Positions 41,623 through 51,190 are shown, counted from the stretch's first letter. The stretch: DNA of 64,000 nt from Anaerosacchariphilus hominis (GCF_014290175.1 NZ_JACOOR010000007.1:1-64000); one strand, 5' to 3'. A program made the numbers and translations. Notes: generated by a model from the sequence alone, not told the origin.

Positions 41623-43256
41623 CTGTGTTCATAGGTTGTTTGCGTGATGATAGGCTCGGAAATAACGGGAATATCTACATCGTCCACGAAGTTGAAGAAA
41701 ATCTTCACTTTCTGCTTGCGCTTGCCGCTGGATTTGTCCGGGGCATAGACGATGATTTTCTTGATATACTCGTTCACGATGGTCTGTGTCAGCTCCTCCA
41801 CATCCACATATTTCTGTGTCAGGGCGATAAAGGCATCCAGACCGTCGTTCATTTCTTCCCGCTGTTCCACCCATTCTTCGATAACTTCAATTTCGAGCTT
41901 TAACCGTTCCTGCTCCGCTTCATAGTCCGCAGACATCTTTCTGTATCTGTCCTGATTGAGATTTCCAAGAACATAGTCCTCGTACAGCCGGGCGATGATG
42001 ACATCCAGATCGGCAAGGCGTTTCTTTGCCTGTTCCAGCTTCTTTTTGTCATCCCGGATGCTGCGCTCCTGGTCAGTCCTGCGGCATTGCAGCCATTCCT
42101 CCTGAAAACCGTCCACATCGCTTCGGATATACTCATTGACTGCCCGGATGCGTTCCAGAACGATTTCACGAAGCACATCTTCCCGGATATAGTGGGCAGT
42201 ACAAGTACCACGGTTGCTCTTGTAGTTGTTGCAGACGTAGTGATCCTGCTTGCCCTCAAAGCTTTTGCTTGTGGCAAAGTGGAGCTTGCCGCCGCAATCG
42301 GCACAAAACAGAAGCCCGGAGAACAATCCCTGCCGTTCCGCTTTTGCGGGGCGGCGTTTGTTTTTCCTCAGTTCCTGCACCCTGTCAAACTGTGCCTGAG
42401 ATACAATCGCTTCCTGTGTGTCCGGCAGATAAAACATATTCTCCGGCTCATTGGGAATCCGCTTTTTCAGCTTGTAGGACTTGGAATAAGTCTTGAAGTT
42501 GCAGGTACAGCCTGTGTACTCCTGCCGTTCCAAAATCCCTGCAATGGACTGGTTGCCCCAGTGGTACGGTCTTTCCGGCATCGGCTTTTTCTTTCGCTTG
42601 GCATAGAGTGCCTTTGCGGTCATAATCTGCTTTTCTTCCAGAATCCTTGCAATCTGCTCCGGGCCTTTGCCGTCAATGCAAAGGTCGAAGATGAGCTTGA
42701 CTACCGGAGCCGCTTCTTCATCCAGAATCCAGTGATCCTTGTCCTCCGGGTCACAGCGGTATCCGTAGGGCGGTTTGCCCATGTGCTTCCCACTGGTTCC
42801 TCTCTGCCGCAAACTGACACGGACTTTCTTGCTGGTATCACGGGGATACCACTCGTTGAACAGATTACGGATTGCGGCGAAGCCCTCGCTGTCTCCCCGG
42901 TTGCTGTCTACGCCATCATTTATAGCGATAAAGCGGACATCATAACTCGGAAAGATAATATCCGTATATTGTCCAACAGTCAGATAGTCACGACCAAAGC
43001 GGCTGAGGTCTTTGACCAGCCAGCAGCCCACAAGCCCCTGCTTGACAAGCTCAAAGCCTTCCTGCACACCGGGACGATTGAAGTTCGTCCCCGTATAGCC
43101 GTCATCCACCAGAATTTTCAGGTTTGTATACCCGTGGTCACGGGCATATCGGGTTAAATACTCTCTCTGATTTGCGATACTGTTACTCTCGCCTTCCTGG
43201 GCATCCTCGTTGCTCAGACGGCAATAGAGAATGGTAATTTTCTGCTGATCCAACAT
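41610..43256 (-). CDS. Large serine recombinase (site-specific integrase)
   Basis: 548 residues. The N-terminal resolvase domain (about 8-155) carries YCRLSNEDAQEGESNSI with nucleophile S15 and KDLSRFGRDYL. A recombinase domain follows (about 175-300) with KPPYGYRCDPED. A zinc-ribbon domain (about 330-400) has CADCGGKLHF, and a coiled-coil plus DUF4368-like tail follows. This TnpX/TndX-like class integrates and excises elements without host factors. Start at 43256 behind GAAGGAGG. It is the outermost gene, transcribed toward the left terminus. Confidence 0.94.
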   Translation of the reverse strand: MLDQQKITILYCRLSNEDAQEGESNSIANQREYLTRYARDHGYTNLKILVDDGYTGTNFNRPGVQEGFELVKQGLVGCWLVKDLSRFGRDYLTVGQYTDIIFPSYDVRFIAINDGVDSNRGDSEGFAAIRNLFNEWYPRDTSKKVRVSLRQRGTSGKHMGKPPYGYRCDPEDKDHWILDEEAAPVVKLIFDLCIDGKGPEQIARILEEKQIMTAKALYAKRKKKPMPERPYHWGNQSIAGILERQEYTGCTCNFKTYSKSYKLKKRIPNEPENMFYLPDTQEAIVSQAQFDRVQELRKNKRRPAKAERQGLFSGLLFCADCGGKLHFATSKSFEGKQDHYVCNNYKSNRGTCTAHYIREDVLREIVLERIRAVNEYIRSDVDGFQEEWLQCRRTDQERSIRDDKKKLEQAKKRLADLDVIIARLYEDYVLGNLNQDRYRKMSADYEAEQERLKLEIEVIEEWVEQREEMNDGLDAFIALTQKYVDVEELTQTIVNEYIKKIIVYAPDKSSGKRKQKVKIFFNFVDDVDIPVISEPIITQTTYEHRKTA

Positions 43257-43336
43257 AATATCCTCCTTCGGTGGTTGGTCAGCCGACAGTACCGTTGTGC
43301 ATATTGGAATTATATCATGCTTTTGTGTCGCAGTCA

Positions 43337-43639
43337 TTAACAAATCACCCCCTTGTCAGAAAAAATGAGCCGTTTTACCTTGTCGGTAAGTGGCTCATTT
43401 CCATCACACTCCGTTTCAATCACATACCATGTGTTTCCGATCTTGCACTCAATGGTTTTGCAGAAAGAGGACTGTGCCGCTTCCCAACGCTTGCGGCATT
43501 CTTCCAGAAAATCAATAGGCGGCTCAAAAATCGGATCGAAGCAGGAGCAAATATCAATATAGCCGATGGCATCGTTGATTTCTTCCATCGGGGCATCTTC
43601 CATAATCATCTTGTTAATTTCATCTACGGTTTTCTTCAT
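43337..43639 (-). CDS. DUF6870-like small protein of mobile elements
   Basis: 100 residues, acidic with several cysteines (IDICSCFDPIF, FCKTIECKIG). By memory it resembles DUF6870 proteins found beside relaxases on Firmicute elements; that identification is tentative. The ATG at 43639 is preceded by AAAGGAA. It lies between the relaxase and the recombinase on the same strand and is probably co-transcribed with mobV. The role is unknown. Confidence 0.7.
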   Translation of the reverse strand: MKKTVDEINKMIMEDAPMEEINDAIGYIDICSCFDPIFEPPIDFLEECRKRWEAAQSSFCKTIECKIGNTWYVIETECDGNEPLTDKVKRLIFSDKGVIC

Positions 43640-43657
43640 AGGCAAATAGTTCCTTTC

Positions 43658-44947
43658 TTAAATTTCCATGTCCTGTCCACGATTGCGGGCAGGGTGTTTG
43701 TGTTCATACAGTTCCTTTCCCCTGGCGAGGATGGCATTGATAAAAGCCCAGACCTTTTCAGATGCAATCTCAATCGCATCCAGGAAAGGCTGGGCTTTTT
43801 GTTTCAGCTCCTCATAGTCTTTGTTCAGTTTTTCAAAACGGTCTTTCCATATCTTTGCGTTTTTATCTGCCTGCTCGAATTTCTGCTTGTATTTCAGCTT
43901 CTCAGACTTTTCCGCAAAGCTGCTGACCGCATAATCCTTTAGCGTGCGGCACTCATCCGCCGTCATGGTAACATTTCCCGTAATGGGATTTTTCTTGCCC
44001 ATCGACTCAATCTCATGTGCAGTCATAGCAACAGACTTAGCAGCCTGAGTTTCCTTTTTCAGAGCTTCCAGTTTCTTTTTCTGCTTCTCCGTGGCAGCTT
44101 TGGCATCCGCTAAGCTCTGCTCGGCCTGTGCCACCTGTCCGGTCACAGCTTCCAAACGCTGCTGTTCGGCCTGTACCTTGAACTGTGTCACCGTCAGATG
44201 TTCTTCGGTGCTGCCACATTCTCCACGCTCTACATCGGTATAACCAGCGTTTCGCATGAAATTGAAAAAGTCATCCTGCAGCACACTGTAGGACGACTTC
44301 AAAATCTTTTTCCCTTTTGCGTTCAACATAGGATTTCCGTTTTCATCAAGAACGGGTTTGGATTCCCACTTCTTACTGCGGCTGACCTGTGTGATCGTTT
44401 CCTTTACCGTTCCCCGGAGGGATTCATCCTTGCATCGCTTCGACCACAGGATTTGTTTCTCCACCACCGGGATATAAACCACATGAAGGTGATAGTGGTA
44501 CACATCCTCACCCAGAGCTTCCGACATTGCCCGGTTGCGCTCGTCGGCATGCATTACAGCGGAGAGGATATACTGCTCACCGCCCACGATCTCCACGGCG
44601 GCTTTATAGGCATCGGCATAAAACTGTTTTGCAAACTCATAGCCGCCGTGGTTGTAGAAATAAGCGGAGTTCACATCGAAAACCAACTCGCCATATTTGA
44701 CGGCATCCGGTTTCAGCCCTCTGGTGGAGATGATCTTGTCCTGCTCCATCTGCTCAAACATTTTTACATAATCGTCAGTGGGAGACTTGAAGTGAACATT
44801 CAGCGCAGTACGTTCCGGCACGATGTCCACATTGGAATAACGGTCTTTTTCACGCTCATTGTGTTCCTGTACTTTTGTCACATCATCCGGAGTTTCCAAG
44901 TCCTGATTTCTGGCTAAGGTACGATCAATTCCATCATTTCTTGCCAT
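43658..44947 (-). CDS. MobV family relaxase
   Basis: 429 residues. The N-terminal relaxase domain (about 1-240) has NYxN-like RYSNVDIVPERTALNVHF (about 37-54), then YILSAVMHADERN and the metal-binding DVYHYHLHVVYIPV (about 145-158), the HxH motif of MobV/Pre enzymes. A long coiled coil (about 245-400) ends the protein. It nicks oriT and pilots the strand for transfer by a helper element. The ATG at 44947 has AAAGGA upstream; the longer frame runs through oriT. The oriT hairpin is 62 bases upstream. Confidence 0.92.
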   Translation of the reverse strand: MARNDGIDRTLARNQDLETPDDVTKVQEHNEREKDRYSNVDIVPERTALNVHFKSPTDDYVKMFEQMEQDKIISTRGLKPDAVKYGELVFDVNSAYFYNHGGYEFAKQFYADAYKAAVEIVGGEQYILSAVMHADERNRAMSEALGEDVYHYHLHVVYIPVVEKQILWSKRCKDESLRGTVKETITQVSRSKKWESKPVLDENGNPMLNAKGKKILKSSYSVLQDDFFNFMRNAGYTDVERGECGSTEEHLTVTQFKVQAEQQRLEAVTGQVAQAEQSLADAKAATEKQKKKLEALKKETQAAKSVAMTAHEIESMGKKNPITGNVTMTADECRTLKDYAVSSFAEKSEKLKYKQKFEQADKNAKIWKDRFEKLNKDYEELKQKAQPFLDAIEIASEKVWAFINAILARGKELYEHKHPARNRGQDMEI

Positions 44948-45008
44948 AGATTTTTGTCCTTTCTTTAAGATTTGCAGACAGCGGAGGGCTGAGGAACGGC
45001 ACTTTTTC

Positions 45009-45036
45009 AAAGTGTAATAACCCACTATTACACTTT
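45009..45036 (-). other. oriT of the element (MobV nic-site hairpin)
   Basis: A perfect 11-bp inverted repeat AAAGTGTAATA / TATTACACTTT with a six-base loop. Read on the minus strand the loop region is TAGTGGG-TTATTACACTTT, closely like the pMV158 nick site TAGTGTG/TTATAC. By analogy the nick falls between 45021 and 45020. It lies directly upstream of the relaxase gene, as in other MobV elements. Confidence 0.85.
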
Positions 45037-45293
45037 CATCCATGCTGGCTACAAAGTGCCGTGGGCTCTCCGAGGGCTCTCCCGAGGGGGAATGCGGTCA
45101 CTGCGGTGACCTCTGCTGACCAAGGCAAAATGTCTGCGCCTTTTACCTTGGTCAGCCCGTCTGCATGAAGCTGTTCTGCGGAACATTTCTTGCAGACGAT
45201 GGCAGCGAAAACCGTATCTTTCACTGCCTGTCCATGGGCAGCACTGCGGTGCGCCTATGGGGACGGGAGATGCGGAGGGCTGTTGCCGGGGTA

Positions 45294-45509
45294 TCACTTC
45301 TCCCGTCTTTTCTGCCATACGATGTCGTAACCAAGCACAGCGGCAAGCTCCAATACTTCCTTGTATCGTATACTTTCCCGCTGTAATTTTGCGGACAGGT
45401 TGGAAACGCTGTCGCTCCATCCGTACTCGTCCGAGAGCAGGTCAACAACTTCCTGCATGGTCATCCCGGCACGGATGATCTGTGCCTTTATTTCGTTGCG
45501 TATATTCAT
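45294..45509 (-). CDS. Small helix-turn-helix-like protein
   Basis: 71 residues from the ATG at 45509, with GGAGG 11 bases upstream. The sequence IRAGMTMQEVVDLLSDEYGWSDSVSNLSAKLQRESIRYKEVLELAAVLGYDIVWQ has the helix spacing of a Xre/DUF6471-type DNA-binding domain. It is common upstream of relaxases and probably regulates the element's transfer genes. It reads toward oriT and mobV. The family assignment is by resemblance. Confidence 0.7.
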   Translation of the reverse strand: MNIRNEIKAQIIRAGMTMQEVVDLLSDEYGWSDSVSNLSAKLQRESIRYKEVLELAAVLGYDIVWQKRREK

Positions 45510-45527
45510 ATTGATAAAATCCTCCAT

Positions 45528-45909
45528 AATTCAGTTCATGTGTCGGTGCAACCTCTGCGCTCCAAGGTGGAGTGGATGCACCGAACAGTGAAAAATCTGC
45601 AATCTCCGAAATCCGTTCAGAATTTCGCTTGTGATGTCCTGTCCATATATGACCATATCCCACTTTGCCGTTTTGTGTGGTTTGGTCTGGAACAGTGAAA
45701 ACACCCATTGTTCCGTGAACAGGGTACACGGTTCAGAGAAGCACGATTTCGTGAAATAGTTTCGTCCTGCGGTCAAAAACTTTGCTGTTTCCATTACCAT
45801 TGATTTTTAATGCCCGAAAACAGGTCAGCTTTGAAAGCTGCTGTTTCCTATAACGGAAGAAAACAGGGGTAAATGCTGCGTACATACGTACAGAGCATGA
45901 CTGGCAAAA
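45528..45909. other. Gap between small regulator and helicase gene
   Basis: About 380 bases with only short, low-quality frames and no good ribosome site for them. It has a few partial inverted repeats near 45830-45900 (for example CATACGTACGTACGT-like repeats). I see no gene I can support here. Confidence 0.5.
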
Positions 45910-47283
45910 TCAATCCCGCCAGTCCTCCGGTACGTACGTACACGGCGAAACATCGTAAAATCCATTTATATGAGGTCTTGCCACAGCTTCCACGCCCATA
46001 AAGCCCCACACCCGCCGTCCGGCAGAGTTGGTGATGTTGTTGCAATGCTCCAGATTGAATCTCCCGGCATTGGCAATCATGGCATCGCTGAAGCTACGGG
46101 CTTTCAGCGGTGCAAGGGAGTTTTCCTCACACCACATCCGGTAGATTTCATAGAAATCCTTAGAGCTGATGGAAGCATCCGCTTTCAATCGGATGTATCC
46201 CTCCGACTCCATGAAATCAAAGATATTGTTGTTGTCACGCTTGACCGCTTCCCGGTTTTTCCGGATACGGTCACTCTCCGTAAACTTAAAGTTGTTGGCA
46301 ACAAGCCGCTGTAAGCCTTCAAATGCCCACAGGAAGATACCCTCGGCTTCAGCTTTCATCTTCTCTGCAAGGTCAGGATCATCGGCTCTGTCCATGGGCT
46401 TTTCTTTGGTGGTCAGCACAAGCTGTCTGCGGTAAAAACCATCGCTGCGATCATATAGGGCTTGCAGATCACCATTGCTGAATGCCAGCAACCGGGCAAA
46501 CATCCAGCCCTGATAACTCTGCTTGCCCTTGCGTTCCAAGTCCATTTTGCCCTGTGCAGTCACGATGGATTTTACATAGTTGGTCTGACGCAGAGCTTCC
46601 ATCCGCATATCATCATCCACGCACAGCAGGATGTGTTCCAGATCGGCACGGGCAAAACGGTTTTCAGAAATCTTCCCGATGCTGCCGTCTTTCATATTCG
46701 TGCCGAAGATGGTGGACAGCACCGCACCGATTTGAGATTTACCCTCGCCACCGTTGCCTTTAATCACCATCATGCGCTGCCCCTTGTTGGAGGGAATCAG
46801 GCAATAGCCGATAAACTCCTGCAAAGTTGGAATGTCCTCGGCGTAAAGCAACCCATCCAGAAAGTTCAGCCAGATCACCGGTGCAGGAGCATCGGGATTA
46901 TAGCCGACAGGCAGACGGCTTCGCACGATAGCCGGTCTGCCTTCGGTGAAAGTGCCGTTCAAGAGCAGCGTACCGTTGGCAACATGGATGCGATCCTGCT
47001 CCGGAGGGAAGTCAGACACCTGCGCTTCCAGTTTCAGCACTTCCAGAATGTTGGTGATCTTCCGTGGGATGTTGTTCACGGCACAAAATTTCAGCTTGTC
47101 GTAAATCTCCCCACGCAGAGGAAGGTCATCCGTCACTCGACCATCGGGCGTGAAAAAAGCTCCGTTTGCGAAGATGATTCTGCGCTCATGCAGAAATTCT
47201 TCACAAAACAGAGCTTCGTTGATGTTCTGCCCGTCAAACCAGACAGGAAAATTCATATTAGGCGTTTTCCGGTTCTTCGCCAC
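45910..47283 (-). CDS. Phage/plasmid primase-helicase, P4 family
   Basis: 457 residues from the GTG at 47283, preceded by AGGAGG nine bases away. The P4-type D5_N region leads into an SF3 helicase domain: Walker A KGNGGEGKSQIG (about 196-207), Walker B ILLCVDDDM, and LLAFSNGDLQALYDRSDGFYRRQ as sensor region. Such proteins unwind DNA at an element's replication origin. It overlaps the CHC2 primase gene by 26 bases, and together the two split the functions joined in larger alpha-type proteins. Confidence 0.9.
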   Translation of the reverse strand: MAKNRKTPNMNFPVWFDGQNINEALFCEEFLHERRIIFANGAFFTPDGRVTDDLPLRGEIYDKLKFCAVNNIPRKITNILEVLKLEAQVSDFPPEQDRIHVANGTLLLNGTFTEGRPAIVRSRLPVGYNPDAPAPVIWLNFLDGLLYAEDIPTLQEFIGYCLIPSNKGQRMMVIKGNGGEGKSQIGAVLSTIFGTNMKDGSIGKISENRFARADLEHILLCVDDDMRMEALRQTNYVKSIVTAQGKMDLERKGKQSYQGWMFARLLAFSNGDLQALYDRSDGFYRRQLVLTTKEKPMDRADDPDLAEKMKAEAEGIFLWAFEGLQRLVANNFKFTESDRIRKNREAVKRDNNNIFDFMESEGYIRLKADASISSKDFYEIYRMWCEENSLAPLKARSFSDAMIANAGRFNLEHCNNITNSAGRRVWGFMGVEAVARPHINGFYDVSPCTYVPEDWRD

Positions 47284-47878
47284 GGTGCGCCACCTCCTTT
47301 TTCTTTCGTGCGGTATACTCTTGCAGAAAAGCAATTTTGTCGTCCTGCATCAGCTTGTCCACCAATGCCACCCGTTCTTCCAGATCACCCACCGTCAGCA
47401 CATCTGCCATATATTCGATATAGCAGTGCATCTGGCAGGCTTCCACAAAACGGTCATCCAGAGCATCTTCCGGTGTCTTGGGTGCGTATCGTATTTTCCA
47501 ATCTTCCAGCAGATGCAGATAATCCGTCAGCACCCGGAAACACAGCATTTCATTCTCCCGGAACTGACGGATATAGGGACGCTTTGGCTTGACCATAGCT
47601 GCGGCAGTGGGCGGTTTCGGGTCAAGCCCGAAGTCCGCAGCCAGCTTTTGCGCTGCTTCATAACTGCTCAGATCGAACAGTCTTGCCACAAGGTCGATTA
47701 CATCCCCCTTGGCTCCGCAGCCGAAGCAGAAGAAATAATCCTCGTTCAGCTTCAAGCTCGGATGCCTGTCGTTGTGGAACGGGCAGCAAGCCATACCATT
47801 GCGGTTGACATTCAGCCCGTAGTGTTTTGCGGCTTGCTTTACGCTGATTGCCGCCTTGATGATTTCATAGATTGTCAT
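47258..47878 (-). CDS. CHC2 zinc-finger primase-like protein
   Basis: 206 residues. An N-terminal CHC2 zinc finger: C32, H35, C51 and C54 in CCPFHNDRHPSLKLNED and FFCFGCGAKGDVID. The rest is helical with no complete TOPRIM catalytic core, so it may recognise DNA rather than make primers by itself. The ATG at 47878 has GGAGG upstream, better than the longer frame to 48022. It is the first gene of the element's leftward replication pair. Confidence 0.88.
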   Translation of the reverse strand: MTIYEIIKAAISVKQAAKHYGLNVNRNGMACCPFHNDRHPSLKLNEDYFFCFGCGAKGDVIDLVARLFDLSSYEAAQKLAADFGLDPKPPTAAAMVKPKRPYIRQFRENEMLCFRVLTDYLHLLEDWKIRYAPKTPEDALDDRFVEACQMHCYIEYMADVLTVGDLEERVALVDKLMQDDKIAFLQEYTARKKKEVAHRGEEPENA

Positions 47879-47970
47879 AGAAAAACCTCCGTTCATAGTA
47901 TTTAGAAAGCACGAAACACCCGCCGTGATTGGCAGGGGTTTGGCTCCTTCTACTATGGTTATGCCGGATT

Positions 47971-48090
47971 TTTCAAAAAACAGGCTAATCGGAGGACAAC
48001 CCCGTTTCAAAAAACAGGACAACTTATGGATAGATGTAGATTTCTTTACATTAGCATGATAGAATTAAGAAAATGAAAAAACAGGACAGG
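47971..48090 (+). repeat. Three direct repeats in the divergent primase/DUF6076 gap
   Basis: TTTCAAAAAACAGG occurs at 47971-47984 and 48005-48018, and a variant ATGAAAAAACAGGACAGG at about 48073-48090; the second and third share ACAGGACA. Spacings are 34 and 67 bases. They could be iterons or binding sites for an element regulator. Confidence 0.5.
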
Positions 48091-48100
48091 AGGGGCAAGC

Positions 48101-49207
48101 ATGAACCAAGAACTGATGACATTGGATTTTTGGCAGGATACGGTCATATATGAGGGAAAAACACTTCCTGTCGGCGCTCTTGCCTGTGATGCGCTGAATG
48201 TCCCTGCGGATACCATCGCAAAGATGAACGAGCAATGCGAGAAAATCAATCTGCTGCTTGGAATATTAAACGCCGGACAGGATGCTTCTGCACTCTGTCC
48301 TATTGCAACGGAAGCTGCTCTGACGATGCTTGATATTCTCAGTCAAACACCGCCGTTCTCCTATATGAATATCTCAAAGCACAGAGAACGGATTGAAAAA
48401 GTCTTTACTGTGGACAATGCGCTGAAATATGTGGAGTTTGCCATAAAAGCCGCAACCAATTCTTTGCAATTTGAAGAAATCCAGAACTTTGCCGATGCGA
48501 TGATGCTCCAACGCTATACCGCAGTTTTCGGGCATCTGGCATACTCCCTTGGGGAATACCAAACGGCCATGCTTGATTTTGCAGAAAAATCAGACGGCAA
48601 TGAAGCAGAACGCACCGCAGAGGGTTTTGCAAAAATGTTCGGCGACTATTTTCCGCCGGAGTTCTCTATCACGGAGGGCAATGCCTGGATGTCTACTTTG
48701 AATAATTCCGTTCAGTATATATCGGTCATCCGTCCCGGCGAAAAAGTTGCGAAGCTGGTCAAGCGGATGCACTATGTATCCTTTGTAGGGATGTTCCGGT
48801 CTGATCTTTTTGAGGGCTTATGTGTTGGTCATGCCCCGAAAAAATGCAAAATCTGCGGCAAGTGGTTCCTCACCACCAACGCAAGGCACACCAAATACTG
48901 CGGCGGCTATGCACCGGGGGACAAGCTGCACCGCACTTGCCGACAGATCGGCAACCTGAAAGGCAGAGAACAACGGGAGCTTGCGGACGATCATCCGGTG
49001 AAACAGATTTATGAGAAACGGCTGAACACCATAAACCGCTATGTGAAGCGTGGTACTCTGGACGCTGATCTTGCAGAGGTTATGAAAAAGCTGGCAAAGG
49101 ATAAAATGCTTCGAGCGCTGAGCAATGTCGCCTATGCCAAAGGTGATTACGAAAAAGAGATGGGACAGGCTGCTTTGAAGAAAGAAGCAAAATTACGGAC
49201 GAAATGA
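48101..49207 (+). CDS. DUF6076 family protein with zinc-finger-like cluster
   Basis: 368 residues. The N-terminal two thirds are helical without a known motif. Near residues 248-285 a cluster C-x2-C (CKICGKWF), then YCGGYAPGDKLHRTC, resembles CGNR-type zinc fingers. A helical tail follows. The family, which I recall as DUF6076, is frequent on Firmicute mobilizable elements; its function is unknown. It could be a DNA-binding regulator. Divergent from the primase, with AGGAGGGGC before the ATG. Confidence 0.75.
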   Translation: MNQELMTLDFWQDTVIYEGKTLPVGALACDALNVPADTIAKMNEQCEKINLLLGILNAGQDASALCPIATEAALTMLDILSQTPPFSYMNISKHRERIEKVFTVDNALKYVEFAIKAATNSLQFEEIQNFADAMMLQRYTAVFGHLAYSLGEYQTAMLDFAEKSDGNEAERTAEGFAKMFGDYFPPEFSITEGNAWMSTLNNSVQYISVIRPGEKVAKLVKRMHYVSFVGMFRSDLFEGLCVGHAPKKCKICGKWFLTTNARHTKYCGGYAPGDKLHRTCRQIGNLKGREQRELADDHPVKQIYEKRLNTINRYVKRGTLDADLAEVMKKLAKDKMLRALSNVAYAKGDYEKEMGQAALKKEAKLRTK

Positions 49208-49217
49208 GGAATATGTA

Positions 49218-49925
49218 ATGGCACAGAAATATGATTTAACTGATATTGGGAATGCGCTTAGCCGGGTTATGGACAATCCTATGACCAAAATAATCCGTTC
49301 TGGCTCTATTGGTGTGTTGGGCGTAGTAAACCCAGTTGCGGGAATTGTAGGCGGAATAGGAAATGATCTTCTATCTGAATACAATACCTTCAAACTCGGC
49401 CATCTACTGAACGGTCTTGCATCTGGCTTTAATCTCGAAAGAAGATTGAACGAGCTTTACAACTATGTAAACTCCAGCCCGGAAAAGGCTATTATCGTAG
49501 CCAATCTGTTCAAACAAACCGTAAATGCAGAATGCCCAAAGGTTTGCGTTATTTATGGTCTAATTCTTGCAAACCATTTAGAAACACTTACAGAATTCAC
49601 GCACGAAGAATTGATTGTCTGTAAAGCTTTGGAAAACGCTACGGATTATGATCTGAAGAATTTCAAAGAAATAATGGAGAACTATCTTAAGCCAACATCA
49701 AATGGAAGAAGAATTGTATTTCCAAAAGACTTTGCAGATATTGCTGCTTTCACCACCACATGCGATTGGTGTGTATATAATAGAATCTTTGTTTCTCGCA
49801 CAGCAGAGTGGGGTGAAATGGAAGAAGGCATTTTGGATATGAGCACGTACTATTACGAGGCAAATCCTGCATCTGTTCTTCTGGATAATATAAATGCTGC
49901 AAGACAAACTTGGAATTATGGTTAA
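49218..49925 (+). CDS. Uncharacterised cargo protein
   Basis: 235 residues I do not recognise. A short hydrophobic glycine-rich stretch (SIGVLGVVNPVAGIVGGIG, about 29-47) is the only membrane-like segment; the rest is mixed alpha-helical with an aromatic, acidic C-terminus. It is more AT-rich than its neighbours, suggesting a later arrival within the element. It starts 10 bases after the DUF6076 gene behind TGAGGAA, so they may be co-transcribed. A defence or immunity function is possible but unproven. Confidence 0.7.
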   Translation: MAQKYDLTDIGNALSRVMDNPMTKIIRSGSIGVLGVVNPVAGIVGGIGNDLLSEYNTFKLGHLLNGLASGFNLERRLNELYNYVNSSPEKAIIVANLFKQTVNAECPKVCVIYGLILANHLETLTEFTHEELIVCKALENATDYDLKNFKEIMENYLKPTSNGRRIVFPKDFADIAAFTTTCDWCVYNRIFVSRTAEWGEMEEGILDMSTYYYEANPASVLLDNINAARQTWNYG

Positions 49926-49960
49926 TTATTCCCGCTGATTACTTAGAAGGGAGGTGCGCT

Positions 49961-51148
49961 ATGCTAAATGATTTTTCGTGGAACATGACCGGATACATAC
50001 CGAAGCACCAAGTTAATCCACACGGTGACGGCATCATCCCCTATGTGGCAGAGCGCATCTTCCAACTGGAACCGGAACCGCCAGCGGTGGACAGTCTGAA
50101 TGAATATATCCTGTCTGCTTTGCGGGAAAAGAATTTGCTATATTTTTCGTTCTTTCTGCACCACTACGAAACGCAGCTCAACAAGCGCATCAAAGGCTTT
50201 CTCAGTGTGGACGGCGGCAATCTGTACGACACAGACCGATTTATCGATATAAAGATCTCCTGCCGGGAGCAAATGCTCCAAAAGCTGATGGACTATGATC
50301 CTGCCAAGGGTGCGGAGTATGCTACATACATCTATCCGTTCATCTGGGATTCTATGCTCCGTTTCCGCATGGGCGAAGAAAAATGGTCGGTATCCTCTCT
50401 GACCAATTACAAAATGGTGCGATCAATGGCGTGGCTGTACCATAACACCAAAGATGCGGTCAACCAGTTTTCCAAGAAGTATAACTGCGACCTTGCTCTT
50501 GCGGAAGAATATCTGAAAGTTGTCCGTGGAATCCGCAACCAGCAGCCGTTCTATATAACGGACGAGGACGGCGAGGAAACAGGCGAGGATATAGCCCTTG
50601 ACGATAGCTGGAACTATACCGACATCCTCTGGAACGGCATACAAGCAGAAAAGGTACAGCGGGCATTTGAGAAGCTGAATTACCGGGAACAGACCTTGCT
50701 CGAAAAACGGTTAGCAATCTGTATGACCTGCGGGCGAGTTGGCTCATGGAAGAACCGCCCCACTTTTGAAGAATTGGCGATTATGTTTGAGGGCAGCACA
50801 GCCAGCGGTGCAGAGCGAGCCTACCGGAAAGCGGTGGACAAACTGACAGAACTGCTGGTTGCCGAAGGTGCGCTCCATGCTGTCCGGCTGAAACAGAAAA
50901 CCAAAACCAAGCGCAAAAAGAAAATCGCCGCCGCAATCTACGAATATCAAGCAGACTGCGACGGCGAATGGGGCGAAATTTCAGTTGATTTTGAGAACGG
51001 CACAGCAGAGATTATCCGACTTGCTGATTGGGATACAATTAAAACGAACTGGTTTGCCAAGGAGGCGATCCGGTATATTTTATCATTGTCGCCTGATGCT
51101 CTTACAAAATATATGCTCGTCCCCCTTGAGCCGCCACTTATATCTTGA
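49961..51148 (+). CDS. Sigma-70-like protein of mobile element
   Basis: 395 residues. The pattern of a sigma-like protein is present: a helical region (about 85-175) with DYDPAKGAEYATYIYPFIWDSMLRF resembling sigma region 2. Further on is a C-terminal region 4-like segment with LNYREQTLLEKRLAICMTCGRV and FEELAIMFEGSTASGAERAYRKAVDKL. A lysine-rich linker and an unrelated tail follow. Such proteins on Firmicute elements may direct transcription of element genes. The ATG at 49961 follows GGGAGG by six bases; the longer frame lacks a site. Confidence 0.75.
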   Translation: MLNDFSWNMTGYIPKHQVNPHGDGIIPYVAERIFQLEPEPPAVDSLNEYILSALREKNLLYFSFFLHHYETQLNKRIKGFLSVDGGNLYDTDRFIDIKISCREQMLQKLMDYDPAKGAEYATYIYPFIWDSMLRFRMGEEKWSVSSLTNYKMVRSMAWLYHNTKDAVNQFSKKYNCDLALAEEYLKVVRGIRNQQPFYITDEDGEETGEDIALDDSWNYTDILWNGIQAEKVQRAFEKLNYREQTLLEKRLAICMTCGRVGSWKNRPTFEELAIMFEGSTASGAERAYRKAVDKLTELLVAEGALHAVRLKQKTKTKRKKKIAAAIYEYQADCDGEWGEISVDFENGTAEIIRLADWDTIKTNWFAKEAIRYILSLSPDALTKYMLVPLEPPLIS

Positions 51149-51190
51149 ATCCTTACAACCACTGTAAGTGGTATTTGCTGTGTTCCCATG

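Noticed and set aside
45036..45224. A 62-residue frame overlapping oriT
   Set aside because: Overlaps the nic hairpin, lacks a ribosome site and shows no conserved domain.
45531..45800. An 89-residue frame upstream of the small regulator
   Set aside because: No convincing ribosome site and low-quality composition; not supported as a gene.
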